A stretch of DNA of 64,000 nucleotides from Evansella caseinilytica (GCF_900107275.1 NZ_FNPI01000001.1:310001-374000), one strand, 5' to 3'. Shown: positions 55,876 to 64,000, counted from the stretch's first letter. Made by a program: numbers and translations. Notes: generated from the sequence alone by a model not told the origin.

Positions 55876-56040
55876 CGAATAAATCATGCAGCCAGTCAGC
55901 GAAGCTGTTGCCGGGCCGGTTGAAAAATGAAAAAGTCAATTTGCTAAAAATGCCGATGTTACTGAAAAAAGTGTTAAACTGAATTTTAGCTGTTCCATCG
56001 TGACGGCTGTCCAACTAATGGCATTTTGACCATATTTATA

Positions 56041-56204
56041 TATAGTGTGTGTTCAAAAAGAAGGACATAGCAGCGGCAAGAAGGTCGAGGCGCGGCAGTC
56101 GTGAGCAGCGGAGCGTACACAGAACGTACGTGAGCAGCGGAGAGACAACGCAACGAAGAAATTCGCCGGCAATGTTTCCCGGACTTTTTGAACATCCTCA
56201 TATA
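56041..56204 (-). mobile_element. Family B element, reverse orientation
   Basis: Ends TATAGTGTGTGTTCAAAAAG and CTTTTTGAACATCCTCATATA are terminal inverted repeats flanked by TATA-rich DNA. The core has GGTCGAGGCGCGGCAG, CGTACACAGAACGTACGTGAG and GTTTCCC. Confidence 0.87.
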
Positions 56205-56234
56205 GTATAGAAACAGAGAATGGGGGAGTTACGA

Positions 56235-57608
56235 ATGCAGGATGCAATTCATTCACTCGTGCAAAAGCAGCGAAATTATTTTTACAGCGGAGAAACGCTT
56301 GATGTGAAGTTTCGCCAGCGGCAGCTTGCCCGCTTGAAAGCCGCGATTCAAAAAAAAGAAAAAGATATTTTTGAAGCGCTGCGTCAGGATTTGAACAAGT
56401 CGGAGCATGAAGCCTATGTAACAGAAATCGGCTTGGTATATAACGAATTGAAGGATATGTTGAAAAACGTCGACCTTTGGGCGGCGCCGAGAAAGGAAAA
56501 AACGCCGTTTACACATACCGGCGCCAAGAGCTTTGTCTATAAAGTCCCTTATGGGGTGACGCTGATTATTGCACCGTGGAATTATCCGTTTCAGCTGGCG
56601 CTGGCGCCGTTAATCGGTGCAATCGGCGCAGGGAATACAGCAATCATCAAGCCGTCTGAGCTGACGCCAAACACGAGCACGGTCATTCGCGATGTTATTG
56701 TCGACACGTTTGCCGAAGAATACGTGGCGGTTGTGGAAGGTGATAAAGAAGCTTCCGAATGTCTGCTGAGAGAAAAGCTCGATTACATTTTCTTTACCGG
56801 AAGCGTGGCGGTCGGGAAAAAAATAATGGAGGCTGCTGCAAAACAGCTGATACCGGTAACGTTGGAGCTTGGCGGCAAAAGTCCGGCCATCGTCATGAAG
56901 GATGCCAATATCCGTCTGGCGGCAAAGCGGATTGTTTGGGGAAAATTTATCAATGCAGGGCAGACATGCGTTGCGCCTGATTATGTTCTCGTCCATACAA
57001 AAGAGCGCCGAAAATTTTTGAAATATGTGGTTCATTACATCAAAAAGTTTTACGGGGAAGATATCCGATTTCATGCAGATTACCCGCGAATTGTTCATGA
57101 GAATCATGTGGAACGGCTTGCTGCCATGCTCGATGAAGATAAAATATATTACGGCGGAGAATACGATGCGGCCGAGCGCTTTATGGAACCGACGGTAATG
57201 GTAGAAGTCAATGATAATGATCCCGTGATGCAAGAGGAGATCTTCGGTCCGATATTGCCGATTCTTACGTTTTCAAATGATTATGAGGTCATCGAAAAAG
57301 TACGAAGGAGACCAAGTCCGCTTGCTCTCTACTTATTTACGGAGAGCAAAGCCACTCAACAGTATATTTTGGAGAGTCTGCAATTTGGCGGTGGTTGTGT
57401 CAACGACACATTGATGCATTTAGCAACTCCTTATCTGCCGTTCGGTGGCTTCGGAGAGAGCGGAATGGGTTCATATCATGGAAAACGGAGCTTTGATACG
57501 TTTACACACGAAAAAGGGATATTAAAACAATCGACAACGTTCGATATTCCTCTACGCTACAGCAAAACGAAGAGATCGTTGAACACGATGAGAAAGTTGC
57601 TGGAGTAG
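56235..57608 (+). CDS. Aldehyde dehydrogenase (YwdH-like)
   Basis: 457-aa NAD(P)-dependent aldehyde dehydrogenase of the short class 3 type. Visible: IAPWNYPFQLALAPLIGAI, FTGSVAVGKKI, catalytic Glu in LELGGKSPAIV and catalytic Cys in NAGQTCVAPDYV. GGGGGAG precedes the ATG at 56235. Possibly oxidises fatty aldehydes, as close relatives do. The C-terminal membrane tail of eukaryotic homologues is absent. A palindromic terminator follows. Confidence 0.92.
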   Translation: MQDAIHSLVQKQRNYFYSGETLDVKFRQRQLARLKAAIQKKEKDIFEALRQDLNKSEHEAYVTEIGLVYNELKDMLKNVDLWAAPRKEKTPFTHTGAKSFVYKVPYGVTLIIAPWNYPFQLALAPLIGAIGAGNTAIIKPSELTPNTSTVIRDVIVDTFAEEYVAVVEGDKEASECLLREKLDYIFFTGSVAVGKKIMEAAAKQLIPVTLELGGKSPAIVMKDANIRLAAKRIVWGKFINAGQTCVAPDYVLVHTKERRKFLKYVVHYIKKFYGEDIRFHADYPRIVHENHVERLAAMLDEDKIYYGGEYDAAERFMEPTVMVEVNDNDPVMQEEIFGPILPILTFSNDYEVIEKVRRRPSPLALYLFTESKATQQYILESLQFGGGCVNDTLMHLATPYLPFGGFGESGMGSYHGKRSFDTFTHEKGILKQSTTFDIPLRYSKTKRSLNTMRKLLE

Positions 57609-57636
57609 AGCATAGGTGCAGCAACACTTTTCACAA

Positions 57637-57690
57637 TTTTGTCACGGACCTGGGGTGTGAACTTTTGTTCACACCCCAGGTCCCTTGCAA
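57637..57690. repeat. GGACCTGGGGTGTGAAC palindrome, copy 2
   Basis: A 17-bp perfect stem (57646-57662 with 57667-57683) preceded by CACAATTTTGTCAC. Same arms as 32065-32108. Located between converging genes, so it probably terminates both. Confidence 0.85.
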
Positions 57691-57695
57691 TTATT

Positions 57696-58904
57696 TTAGA
57701 AGAAGTCATAAATAAACGGCTGTTGTCCGGCAGGAATTGCCATTTTGAGTTGCTGTGCCGCTGCTTCGTCGCCGGTAATATATCCTTCACGCATCATCAC
57801 ATCAACGGACTGGGAATTGAAGAGAATCGCAGTTAATGTCTGGACGGAAAGATGCAGACCACGCTTTGGCTGATGCTGACATGTGCCAGCAGCGCGGGCG
57901 GCTGTTGGATAAAATTCCACCTTGCCTTCCCGGGCCGCGCCGGCGCCGGAGTGAAGAAAATATGTCCCGTCATTCCACTGGCAAAATTTATCGCTTACAT
58001 GCAGGACAACGGTGGAATCACCTTCGGAAATTCGGAAAGGAACTTTCTCCAAAAAGGCTTTCACATCGACAATACGTGCCATGAAGTACGAAGTAAGCTG
58101 CCGCTCCACTTTTGGATCAGGCAGAATGAACGGCAGCCCATCATTTAGCGTTGTCGTAATCTCTGCTTTGGTGATCATGGAATCGTGGTTGGCAATGAAC
58201 GTCAGCAGCCCGTCGCGTGATTCGTTATCAAGCCAGATTAATTCAGCAACCGTCATCGACTGCGATTTTACCTCATAAATAAGGTAGCCCTTTGCTTCCC
58301 CGCTTTCCGAATAGTAAACGGCAACATGACGTTTCTTTGAGCGCAAAAAAAGCCGCTTCCACCAGTGTTTATCACGGACAAGCGTCCCGTTGAAGCGGGT
58401 TGCCCACTGATGATAGACGGTATCCAACAGTGAGGAATCTTTCTCCACCCGTTTGACGTATCCCGGTGTTTTTTTTCGCTCAGGCAATTGCTCTTTCGTT
58501 AAGCTGATTTTTTGTACCTCCGCAAATAATTCCCAGCCGAATTTACGGTAAAAAGGAATGGAGAAAGGCGCAAGGAAGGAGAGAAGCTGTCCTTTTTCTT
58601 TCATTTCTTTTAAGCTTTCATACAGAAGTTCCTTTACGAGTCCGCCACGACGGTGTTCCGGCCAAGTGGCAACACCTGAAACGCCGCCCATCATGATTTT
58701 CCGGCCATGAACATAAACCTGCAGTGGAAAAACTACCACTCTGGAAAGAATTTGTCCGTCTTCTTCAGCGACCAAAGTTGTTTCCGGATCGAAAATAGGC
58801 CGTCGTTCTGCCCGCTCTTCTTCCGTTAATTGATATTGAAAAGCATATTCGGACATTTCCATGCTGTAGTCAATTTCTGAGTTTTTGAGCTTGCGAATAA
58901 TCAT
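57696..58904 (-). CDS. Eis-like GNAT acetyltransferase
   Basis: 402-aa protein of the Eis family. N-terminal GNAT with acetyl-CoA loop WPEHRRGGLVKELL, a second GNAT-like middle domain, and a C-terminal SCP2-like domain. It ends in Phe (FIYDFF); in Eis the terminal carboxylate takes part in catalysis. AAAAGGAGAAG precedes the ATG. Relatives acetylate aminoglycosides and peptide amines; the physiological substrate here is unknown. Confidence 0.9.
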   Translation of the reverse strand: MIIRKLKNSEIDYSMEMSEYAFQYQLTEEERAERRPIFDPETTLVAEEDGQILSRVVVFPLQVYVHGRKIMMGGVSGVATWPEHRRGGLVKELLYESLKEMKEKGQLLSFLAPFSIPFYRKFGWELFAEVQKISLTKEQLPERKKTPGYVKRVEKDSSLLDTVYHQWATRFNGTLVRDKHWWKRLFLRSKKRHVAVYYSESGEAKGYLIYEVKSQSMTVAELIWLDNESRDGLLTFIANHDSMITKAEITTTLNDGLPFILPDPKVERQLTSYFMARIVDVKAFLEKVPFRISEGDSTVVLHVSDKFCQWNDGTYFLHSGAGAAREGKVEFYPTAARAAGTCQHQPKRGLHLSVQTLTAILFNSQSVDVMMREGYITGDEAAAQQLKMAIPAGQQPFIYDFF

Positions 58905-59063
58905 TGCTATCTTCTCCTTTTATGTCATCTTCAACAAGTGAACAAGCTGGTTGTCCTTATTCAACGTGGGGCTGCTTTCCCTCATTAATTTATTCTTTCT
59001 CTGGCGATGGTTTCCCTGCTGAAAGACTTTACCGAGTATAAAAGTCGTGATAAATTTATATAA

Positions 59064-59226
59064 TAGAGGATGTTCAAAAAGTCTGGGAAACCGTGCCTGC
59101 GAATTTCATCGTTGTGCCGTCTCTCCGCTGCTCACGTACGTTCTGTGTACGCTGGGTTGTTTGTAACTGGCCATGCCTCGACCTTCTTGCCGCTGTTATG
59201 TCCTCCTTTTTGAACACGCTCTATTT
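59064..59226 (+). mobile_element. Family B element, well preserved
   Basis: TAGAGGATGTTCAAAAAGTC at left and TCCTCC-TTTTTGAACACGCTCTA at right. The right end is identical over 18 bases to the outer end of family A (AGAGCGTGTTCAAAAAGG). Core blocks CTCACGTACGTTCTGTGTACG and CATGCCTCGACCTTCTTGCC match the other copies. Confidence 0.88.
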
Positions 59227-59302
59227 AGAAAGAGCACGGCACTATTGTTTTCCGAATACCAGGGAATGGAAGCGGTGTAGAAAGTGACACAGATTGTTCA
59301 TC

Positions 59303-59327
59303 GTTAGTGATGTTCTAGTACACTAAC
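59303..59327 (+). promoter_or_regulatory. Inverted GTTAGTG/CACTAAC operator candidate
   Basis: GTTAGTG and CACTAAC are separated by 11 bases, just upstream of GATAAAAT. The same half-sites, 2 bases apart, occur before the DoxX gene at 60634-60649. Confidence 0.5.
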
Positions 59328-59371
59328 CTGTGATAAAATAGTACTATAGAAAGGAAGGAGATGTAGAGACT

Positions 59372-59623
59372 ATGATGAAGTCATCTGTGAAGAAATTTAT
59401 CTGTGAATGGGTTCCTTTTTCCACTGATACTGAAGTATATACGCAAGAAACGTTTGAAGAGCTCGTAGGTGATGAGTTTGAAGCAATGGTATTTGCGGAT
59501 GAGGATCATGACATCCCTTCATATATTTGGACAACAAACTATGTTTGCCGTATTAAAAGAAGCACGCGGATGATCAATGATATTTCCATTGAGAAAATTC
59601 CGAGAAACCCTGCTTGTTCTTAA
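59372..59623 (+). CDS. Small hypothetical protein
   Basis: 83 aa, acidic in the middle (TFEELVGDEFEAMVFADEDH) and basic near the end. GGAAGGAG lies about 11 bases before the first ATG. It has its own promoter-like TAAAAT and an inverted-repeat operator candidate. No recognised domain; Cys residues at the start (FICEW), middle (YVCRI) and end (PACS). Confidence 0.6.
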   Translation: MMKSSVKKFICEWVPFSTDTEVYTQETFEELVGDEFEAMVFADEDHDIPSYIWTTNYVCRIKRSTRMINDISIEKIPRNPACS

Positions 59624-59993
59624 GGAATAAGCAAAAATTTTACAACTTATATGCTCAGTGTTTCACAATTGAAGTTTGCGGCATCCTGTGCCAGGGCAAT
59701 CTGTATCCGCACCAGGATGTTCCCATTATTGAAGAAGAGGTTACTCCCGCCTTTTCTTCATTTTTTTTGTAGTTTATTATTGTTCAACAGGGTGGAAGCG
59801 TAAATAACACGTATATGTAACATTCAAAAAACAACTTAACCGCAGCAATCAGGAATCGCCGGGTTGGTGGGCCGGTTTCGGAGCGCTTGTTATCAGTCCC
59901 TTTTACACCAAAAGACCGGGCGGTTATCGCGCCCGGTTGAAGTCGCTGTTCAAAGCGTGATTTGTCGCTTTTGAACAACCAAGTTAATAAGTG
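59624..59993. other. Intergenic region with two hairpins
   Basis: ACCGGGCG/CGCCCGGT near 59915-59937 and GTTCAAAGCG/CGCTTTTGAAC near 59950-59979 lie between converging genes and may act as transcript ends. No gene is seen. Confidence 0.5.
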
Positions 59994-60509
59994 TTATACT
60001 TTCACAGTTTGCTCGTATGCTTTGGATAGTTTCCCTTTGAATAGTTTTTCGTTTAAGAAAGGAAGCACCCAGCGGTCACCGCCGAATTTACCGGCATTGT
60101 ATCCTGCCGCCAGAATAAAAATTGTTAACAAGACCATCCATGGATTGGAAGAGACGGCGCCGGCAAACATAAATGCAAAGTTCATCATGATTCCGAAAAA
60201 CGCAGCCGCGGTTGTCAAGACACCGAAGAGCAGCCCGAGACCGACGAGAAGCTCACCCCAGGCGACCATAAAGCTGAATGCTCCGGAATTCGGCAGCGCA
60301 AAATTCTCAATAAATGCGTGATATGTAGGATAATATTCAGCGACGCTCTCGTTAGCAACTACCCCGCCTAAAAAGCCGGCAGCATCAAAACCTTCCCCGG
60401 TGATTTTTCCCCAGCCTGCAGTCATCCATTGCCAGCCGAGATAAACGCGGATAATCGTTAAGATACCGGCGGCAATTTTGTTGTTGCGTAAGAAATTCAT
60501 AAACATCAT
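59994..60509 (-). CDS. DoxX family membrane protein
   Basis: 171-aa protein with four membrane helices. Visible: RVYLGWQWMTAGWGKITGEGF, typical of DoxX, and VAWGELLVGLGLLFGVLTTA. AAAGGGG precedes the ATG. DoxX proteins such as CatD act in quinone or thiol stress responses; the exact role is not known. A perfect palindrome overlaps its promoter. Confidence 0.9.
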   Translation of the reverse strand: MMFMNFLRNNKIAAGILTIIRVYLGWQWMTAGWGKITGEGFDAAGFLGGVVANESVAEYYPTYHAFIENFALPNSGAFSFMVAWGELLVGLGLLFGVLTTAAAFFGIMMNFAFMFAGAVSSNPWMVLLTIFILAAGYNAGKFGGDRWVLPFLNEKLFKGKLSKAYEQTVKV

Positions 60510-60633
60510 CGTTTCCCCTTTCGGATTATAAAAAGATCTGATAATTCCCCATTCCTTAAAAAATAGGAATGGCTAAATGAAATAGAACTCTGCGATATGA
60601 TTATTTTGCATTTCTTGGTAGTATAAATAGAGG

Positions 60634-60649
60634 TTAGTGATCACTAACT
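60634..60649 (-). promoter_or_regulatory. Palindromic operator of the DoxX gene
   Basis: GTTAGTGATCACTAAC is a perfect 16-base palindrome. On the minus strand it overlaps TTAGTG, placed 16 bases before TATACT (plus strand AGTATA), so a repressor would cover the -35 region. Confidence 0.65.
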
Positions 60650-60942
60650 ATCTTTACACTAAGTATACTCTAGAGCATCTGATCATGAAATGTTCAAAAG
60701 TGAACAAAACGTTTCAAACTAGTGACGAAAATGTGAAAAAACTGGAATAGCGTGATTCCAAAGTTCTTTTTTTTATTTGTAACAGAATCATAAAACAAAT
60801 AAAAAGACCTAAATTTTTTATAAATAGTATGACATTAGAATTATTTTTACATGTTTTTTTCTTAAACGACAAAAAACGACAACTTTCTAGCGCAAGATTT
60901 GATAGGATATGGGATGTTTGGTTTACTTTCTACTTTAATATT

Positions 60943-61090
60943 GTGTTCAAAAAGGAGGATATTGCAGCGCAAGAAGGGTAAGATGCGGCAAGATTGACCT
61001 GCGGAGCGTATACCGGAACATACGTGAGGGCGAAAAGGCAACGCATCGATGGGGTTCGCAGACGCTGTTTCTGGAGTTTTTGAGCAGCTA
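60943..61090 (-). mobile_element. Family B element, diverged, reverse orientation
   Basis: GTGTTCAAAAAGGAGGATATTGC at left; GGAGTTTTTGAGCAGCTA at right; core CGGAGCGTATACCGGAACATACGTGAG and CAACGCATCGATG keep the family order. Confidence 0.7.
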
Positions 61091-61150
61091 CTTAATTAGT
61101 AGAAAAACATGTGATCCATTAATTATATTTGAAAAAAAGGGGACAGAAAA

Positions 61151-61657
61151 ATGAGAAAAAAATTGCTCATGATGATAACAATTGGATTACTTGCCATCCT
61201 TGCAACCGCATGTAATTCGGTAACAAAGGAGCTTGTAGATTACTGGAATGAACATTATATCGTTCATTATGCAGATCCAATGGAAGAATTTTTCAATGAT
61301 GTAAACGAGTTTGCAAATGCTGAATTGATGGATGAAGAGAGTGAAATGGCTGCAGTTCATGCCCTGCAAAAGCAGCATGAAGATATTATCGCGGCATTAA
61401 AGGATATAGAAATTAAAAATGAGGAAACGCAGGAAGTGCATGATATGCTGCTAAGCCTAAACGAACATCGAACAAAAGGACTCACCTCTCTGGAAGAAGC
61501 AATGACTGCCCTATTTGCTGATGACTGGGATACTTATATTGAACGATGGACGGAATTCGAGGACAGCTTTATCAAGGCGGACGAAGAAGAGGAAAAGTAT
61601 CTTGAGCGCTGGGAAGAATTAGACGAAGAATTTAATATTGAAGTGGAAGAAAGATAA
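61151..61657 (+). CDS. Uncharacterised acidic lipoprotein
   Basis: 168 aa. Signal MRKKLLMMITIGLLAILATAC with lipobox ATAC. The mature part is strongly acidic and helical (DEEEEKYLERWEELDEEF). GGGGACAG lies 7 bases before the ATG. It is followed within 10 bases by a strong terminator, so it stands alone. Function unknown. Confidence 0.75.
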   Translation: MRKKLLMMITIGLLAILATACNSVTKELVDYWNEHYIVHYADPMEEFFNDVNEFANAELMDEESEMAAVHALQKQHEDIIAALKDIEIKNEETQEVHDMLLSLNEHRTKGLTSLEEAMTALFADDWDTYIERWTEFEDSFIKADEEEEKYLERWEELDEEFNIEVEER

Positions 61658-61665
61658 CATATGAG

Positions 61666-61709
61666 GTGGGTGTCTCAAAAAGGTGTTTTTTCCCTTTTGA
61701 GACACCCAC
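61666..61709 (+). terminator. GGTGTCTCAAAA-type hairpin after the lipoprotein
   Basis: TGGGTGTCTCAAAA (61667-61680) pairs with TTTTGAGACACCCA. Same motif as at 27558 and 63958. Confidence 0.75.
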
Positions 61710-61760
61710 TTGCCATTCAATAAAGCATCGACGCTTGGCAGAAAGCAGCAAAGCCGTTTT

Positions 61761-62039
61761 TCAGGAGGTTGGCATTATTTTAAAACGCTGATGTTTCGAA
61801 TTGTTTGCTAGCTCGCTTATTTTCAGCTTAGTAACCTTTGCCGGAAGCGGCGCGTTTTTAAGCCGTTTTAGGAACATTTTCACATGTGCTTCATTCCCTT
61901 GTGCCATGAATTCCACAGTTCCATTTCTTCGATTTCTGACCCAGCCGGTGATATGCAGTTCCGCGGCGTTTTTTTTGGCAAACTTTCGAAAGCCGACTTT
62001 TTGTACCTTCCCGAATACCATCCCGTGATACCGCTTCAA
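61761..62039 (-). CDS. acyP: Acylphosphatase
   Basis: 92-aa acylphosphatase hydrolysing carboxyl-phosphate bonds. Catalytic Arg18 in GKVQKVGFR and Asn36 in GWVRNRRNG are at the expected places. The start is TTG at 62039, because GGAGGGAGG lies 6 bases upstream and it gives family length; the longer ATG reading to 62177 crosses a family A fragment. Confidence 0.92.
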   Translation of the reverse strand: MKRYHGMVFGKVQKVGFRKFAKKNAAELHITGWVRNRRNGTVEFMAQGNEAHVKMFLKRLKNAPLPAKVTKLKISELANNSKHQRFKIMPTS

Positions 62040-62389
62040 CGTTATCCTCCCTCCTAGGTGAAAGCAAATCATTGTGAAAATCCCGGTCATTTCCCTTTTG
62101 AACATGCTCCAGTATATTCCGCCGGGCTTGCTCTGTTCCCTCCAGTCAGTTCCTGTGTCTAGGAAGACGAGTAACATCTGACGAAAATCAATATAGAAAC
62201 GCTGTCACCAAACAACGCGGAAAAATGGCTTTGAAAAGCAAAACGAGGTAATTCTGCCTGTCGTCTTTACCTTCTATGTTTTCGCCGCTTATAAAAAAAG
62301 TGGCAGAATTTTATGTTAATATATTATAAGAGCGTGTTCAAATCTTTTTGAACAAACACGATAAAATGCATTTAGAAAAGGAGAAGTAG
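62040..62389. other. Intergenic region with family A relics
   Basis: CCCTTTTGAACATGCTCCAG near 62091-62110 resembles the outer end of family A. At 62329-62362 AGAGCGTGTTCAAA joins directly to CTTTTTGAACAAACACGAT, so both ends remain and the inside is deleted. Confidence 0.6.
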
Positions 62390-63187
62390 ATGAGCAGTCA
62401 ACCAATTGAAAATCATTTCGAAGAATACGATGATCCAATGCAATACGATAAAGAAAATCAGCAGCATACGGCTGACATACCGTTTTTGAAGAAATGGGCG
62501 GCGAAGACGTCGGGGCCGATCATTGATTTAGCCTGCGGGACAGGCAGAGCAACAATTCCCCTAGCAAATGAAGGCCATCAACTGATCGGCGTTGATGTCC
62601 ATAAAGGCATGCTGGAGGCAGCGAAAAAGAAAGCGTCACCGCTTCACGTTTCTATCGAGTGGGTGGAGCAGGACTGCAGCAACCTCCGTCTGAATGTAAA
62701 AAGCCGCATGATCTATTCCGTCGGCAACTCTTTTCAGCATTTTCTAACAAACGAAGCGCAAGACAAGCTGTTGCTGTCAGTAAACAAGCATTTGCACATT
62801 GGCGGAATCTTTATTTTCGGCACAAGATTTCCTAATGCAGAAGAATTATTACAGCCAGAAACAGAAGAATATTGGAAGACATATACAGACAGCGATACTA
62901 AGCAGCAAGTCGATGTCTACACGATAAGCAGCTATGACCAGCTGAAGCAGCTTCAGCATTACATGACGATTCGAAAATACATAAGTGCTGATGGAAAAAT
63001 AGCAAATGAAAAGAAAACAACCATTACTCTAAGGTATGTTTTTCCAAAAGAAATGGAGCGGCTGCTGTTTGCCAATGGTTTTGAGATCGTTGATGTGTTC
63101 AAGGACTGGACCGAGACACCATTAACAAACGACAGCGTTGAAATGATTTATGTTTGCAGAAAAGGAAGTGATCTGCCATTGCGCTGA
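62390..63187 (+). CDS. Class I SAM-dependent methyltransferase
   Basis: 265-aa methyltransferase with Rossmann fold. Motif I IIDLACGTGRATIPLA (about 44-59), then LIGVDVHKGML and WVEQDCSNLRL. AAAAGGAGAAGTAG precedes the ATG. Substrate unknown. Monocistronic. Confidence 0.88.
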   Translation: MSSQPIENHFEEYDDPMQYDKENQQHTADIPFLKKWAAKTSGPIIDLACGTGRATIPLANEGHQLIGVDVHKGMLEAAKKKASPLHVSIEWVEQDCSNLRLNVKSRMIYSVGNSFQHFLTNEAQDKLLLSVNKHLHIGGIFIFGTRFPNAEELLQPETEEYWKTYTDSDTKQQVDVYTISSYDQLKQLQHYMTIRKYISADGKIANEKKTTITLRYVFPKEMERLLFANGFEIVDVFKDWTETPLTNDSVEMIYVCRKGSDLPLR

Positions 63188-63530
63188 AGCTTGCCTGATC
63201 CCGTCACCGTGAGTCGGCTTGCTGCTGCAAACGGCTCTCGAATTTTGCCGGGAAAAAAGCTGCCAGACTGTGATGCTTTAAACGAACAGAGAGCTTCAAT
63301 CATATAAATCAAGTGGGAGAATCGTTTAGATAGCAAGAAAAAGGCAATAACCAGCTGGAGGAATCGAAGTATTAAAAATGGCTGGAAAGCGGTATCGATG
63401 AATCAGGTTGATTGCTGTTGCAGTCGGTACAATCAACATTCCTGGATGCAGATTCCGTGTAAACAGGGCGGATAGTCAATTTTTGAACCGTTGGGGGAAG
63501 GATTTACTTATAATATAACGAATTAAATAA
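63188..63530. other. Intergenic region
   Basis: No gene is seen. TATAAT at 63510-63515 is a possible -10 element for the SCP2 gene; no matching -35 at 17 bases is evident. Confidence 0.4.
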
Positions 63531-63548
63531 TGAATGAATACTCAATCA
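63531..63548 (+). promoter_or_regulatory. FadR-like operator upstream of the SCP2 gene
   Basis: TGAATGAATACTCAATCA matches the Bacillus FadR pattern TGAATGAnnAnTCATTCA with one mismatch in the right arm. It lies 24 bases before the start codon. Confidence 0.65.
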
Positions 63549-63571
63549 TTATGAGCAAGGAGTGATGGTCA

Positions 63572-63898
63572 GTGATTAATGAGCTTTTCGAACAATTGAC
63601 AGCAAAAATGAATGCGGAGCCGGCTTATTTGGAAAATCTTCATGTTGCTTATGAATTTCAGCTTGAAGGAGCGGAGGCAGGGACATACCAGCTGATGATT
63701 TCGGAAAACAAAGCCGTTTATTCCCGTGAAACGGCGCAAGCGCCGAAAGTGATGCTGAAAATGAACAGTGATGACTTTGTCAAGCTGGCGGCAGGCAAAT
63801 GGAATCCAACGGTCGCTTATATGAATGGAAAGCTGAAAATCCGCGGAGATTTGTCTCAGGCATTAAAGCTGCAAACATTGTTGAAAAAAATCCAATGA
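63572..63898 (+). CDS. SCP2 sterol-binding domain protein
   Basis: 108-aa lipid-carrier-type SCP2 domain. Visible: GTYQLMISENKAVYSRET, DDFVKLAAGKWNPTVAYMNGKLKIRGD and LQTLLKKIQ. The GTG start has AAGGAG 9 bases upstream. The FadR-like operator suggests a place in the fatty-acid degradation regulon, perhaps carrying acyl-CoA. Confidence 0.9.
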   Translation: MINELFEQLTAKMNAEPAYLENLHVAYEFQLEGAEAGTYQLMISENKAVYSRETAQAPKVMLKMNSDDFVKLAAGKWNPTVAYMNGKLKIRGDLSQALKLQTLLKKIQ

Positions 63899-63957
63899 TG
63901 TGAATGAAGCGGAGGAACAAAAGTATAAGTGACAGCGGTTACAAAAAAAGAAATCAA

Positions 63958-64000
63958 GGGTGTCTCAAAGAAAAAAACTTTCGAAACACCCTCGATTTTA
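63958..64000 (+). terminator. GGTGTCTCAAAG-type hairpin at the window end
   Basis: GGGTGTCTCAAAG pairs with CTTTCGAAACACCC with mismatches and is followed by TCGATTTTA. Third member of this hairpin family. Confidence 0.6.

Overview
The window is a chromosomal segment of a spore-forming member of the Bacillaceae (Firmicutes). The evidence is strong AGGAGG-type ribosome binding sites, TPP and T-box leaders, intrinsic terminators, spore genes (SpoVAC, SpoVAD, DUF1657, DUF421, CotS/CotSA-type coat genes, YtvI), a stand-alone MreBH paralogue and a Fur box of the Bacillus type. I do not call a genus. No rRNA, tRNA, CRISPR array, prophage or intact transposase gene was seen.

Layout. 0-1.6 kb: the DEAD-box helicase cshA. 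1.7-8.6 kb: thiamine synthesis as two divergent TPP-riboswitch units, thiD-thiE (minus, with a lipoprotein gene downstream) and thiG-thiH-tenI-thiS-thiF (plus). The glycine-type thiazole gene thiO is replaced by the radical-SAM tyrosine lyase thiH. 8.7-10.7 kb: a short, eukaryote/archaeal-type proS behind a T-box. 11-24.8 kb: a large membrane protein, two ABC-F ATPases, a Fur-boxed DUF2325 gene, YtvI, and the 2-oxoacid:ferredoxin oxidoreductase korAB. 25-28.5 kb: pyruvate formate-lyase and its activase behind a Rex/FNR-like site. 29-42.9 kb: mixed housekeeping (phosphoribosyltransferase, L,D-transpeptidase, nucleoside hydrolase, mreBH, acyl-CoA dehydrogenase, SbtA-type permease, yhdT-panF, MazG-like protein, hutH). 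43-46.4 kb: an accessory spoVA-like cluster on the minus strand. 46.5-49.8 kb: an amino-acid racemase-fold enzyme and a MATE transporter. 50.4-55.5 kb: spore-coat glycosylation genes (epimerase, two GT4 enzymes, CotS). 56-64 kb: aldehyde dehydrogenase, Eis-like acetyltransferase, DoxX, acylphosphatase, methyltransferase and an SCP2 protein.

Themes. Oxygen-sensitive enzymes (ThiH, PflB/PflA, KorAB) point to a facultative anaerobe. Spore genes cluster at 43-56 kb.

The most unusual layer is non-coding. Two families of short mobile-looking elements (A and B) share the same terminal sequence AGAGCGTGTTCAAAAAGG. One A copy carries four tandem 58-bp units that fold into double hairpins, and the last unit shows a compensatory stem change. 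Several families of near-perfect palindromes sit at gene ends. These repeats supply the stop codons of at least four genes, and one appears to have entered the start of tenI.

All functions are inferred from sequence recognition without database searches. Start sites were chosen from visible ribosome binding sites.
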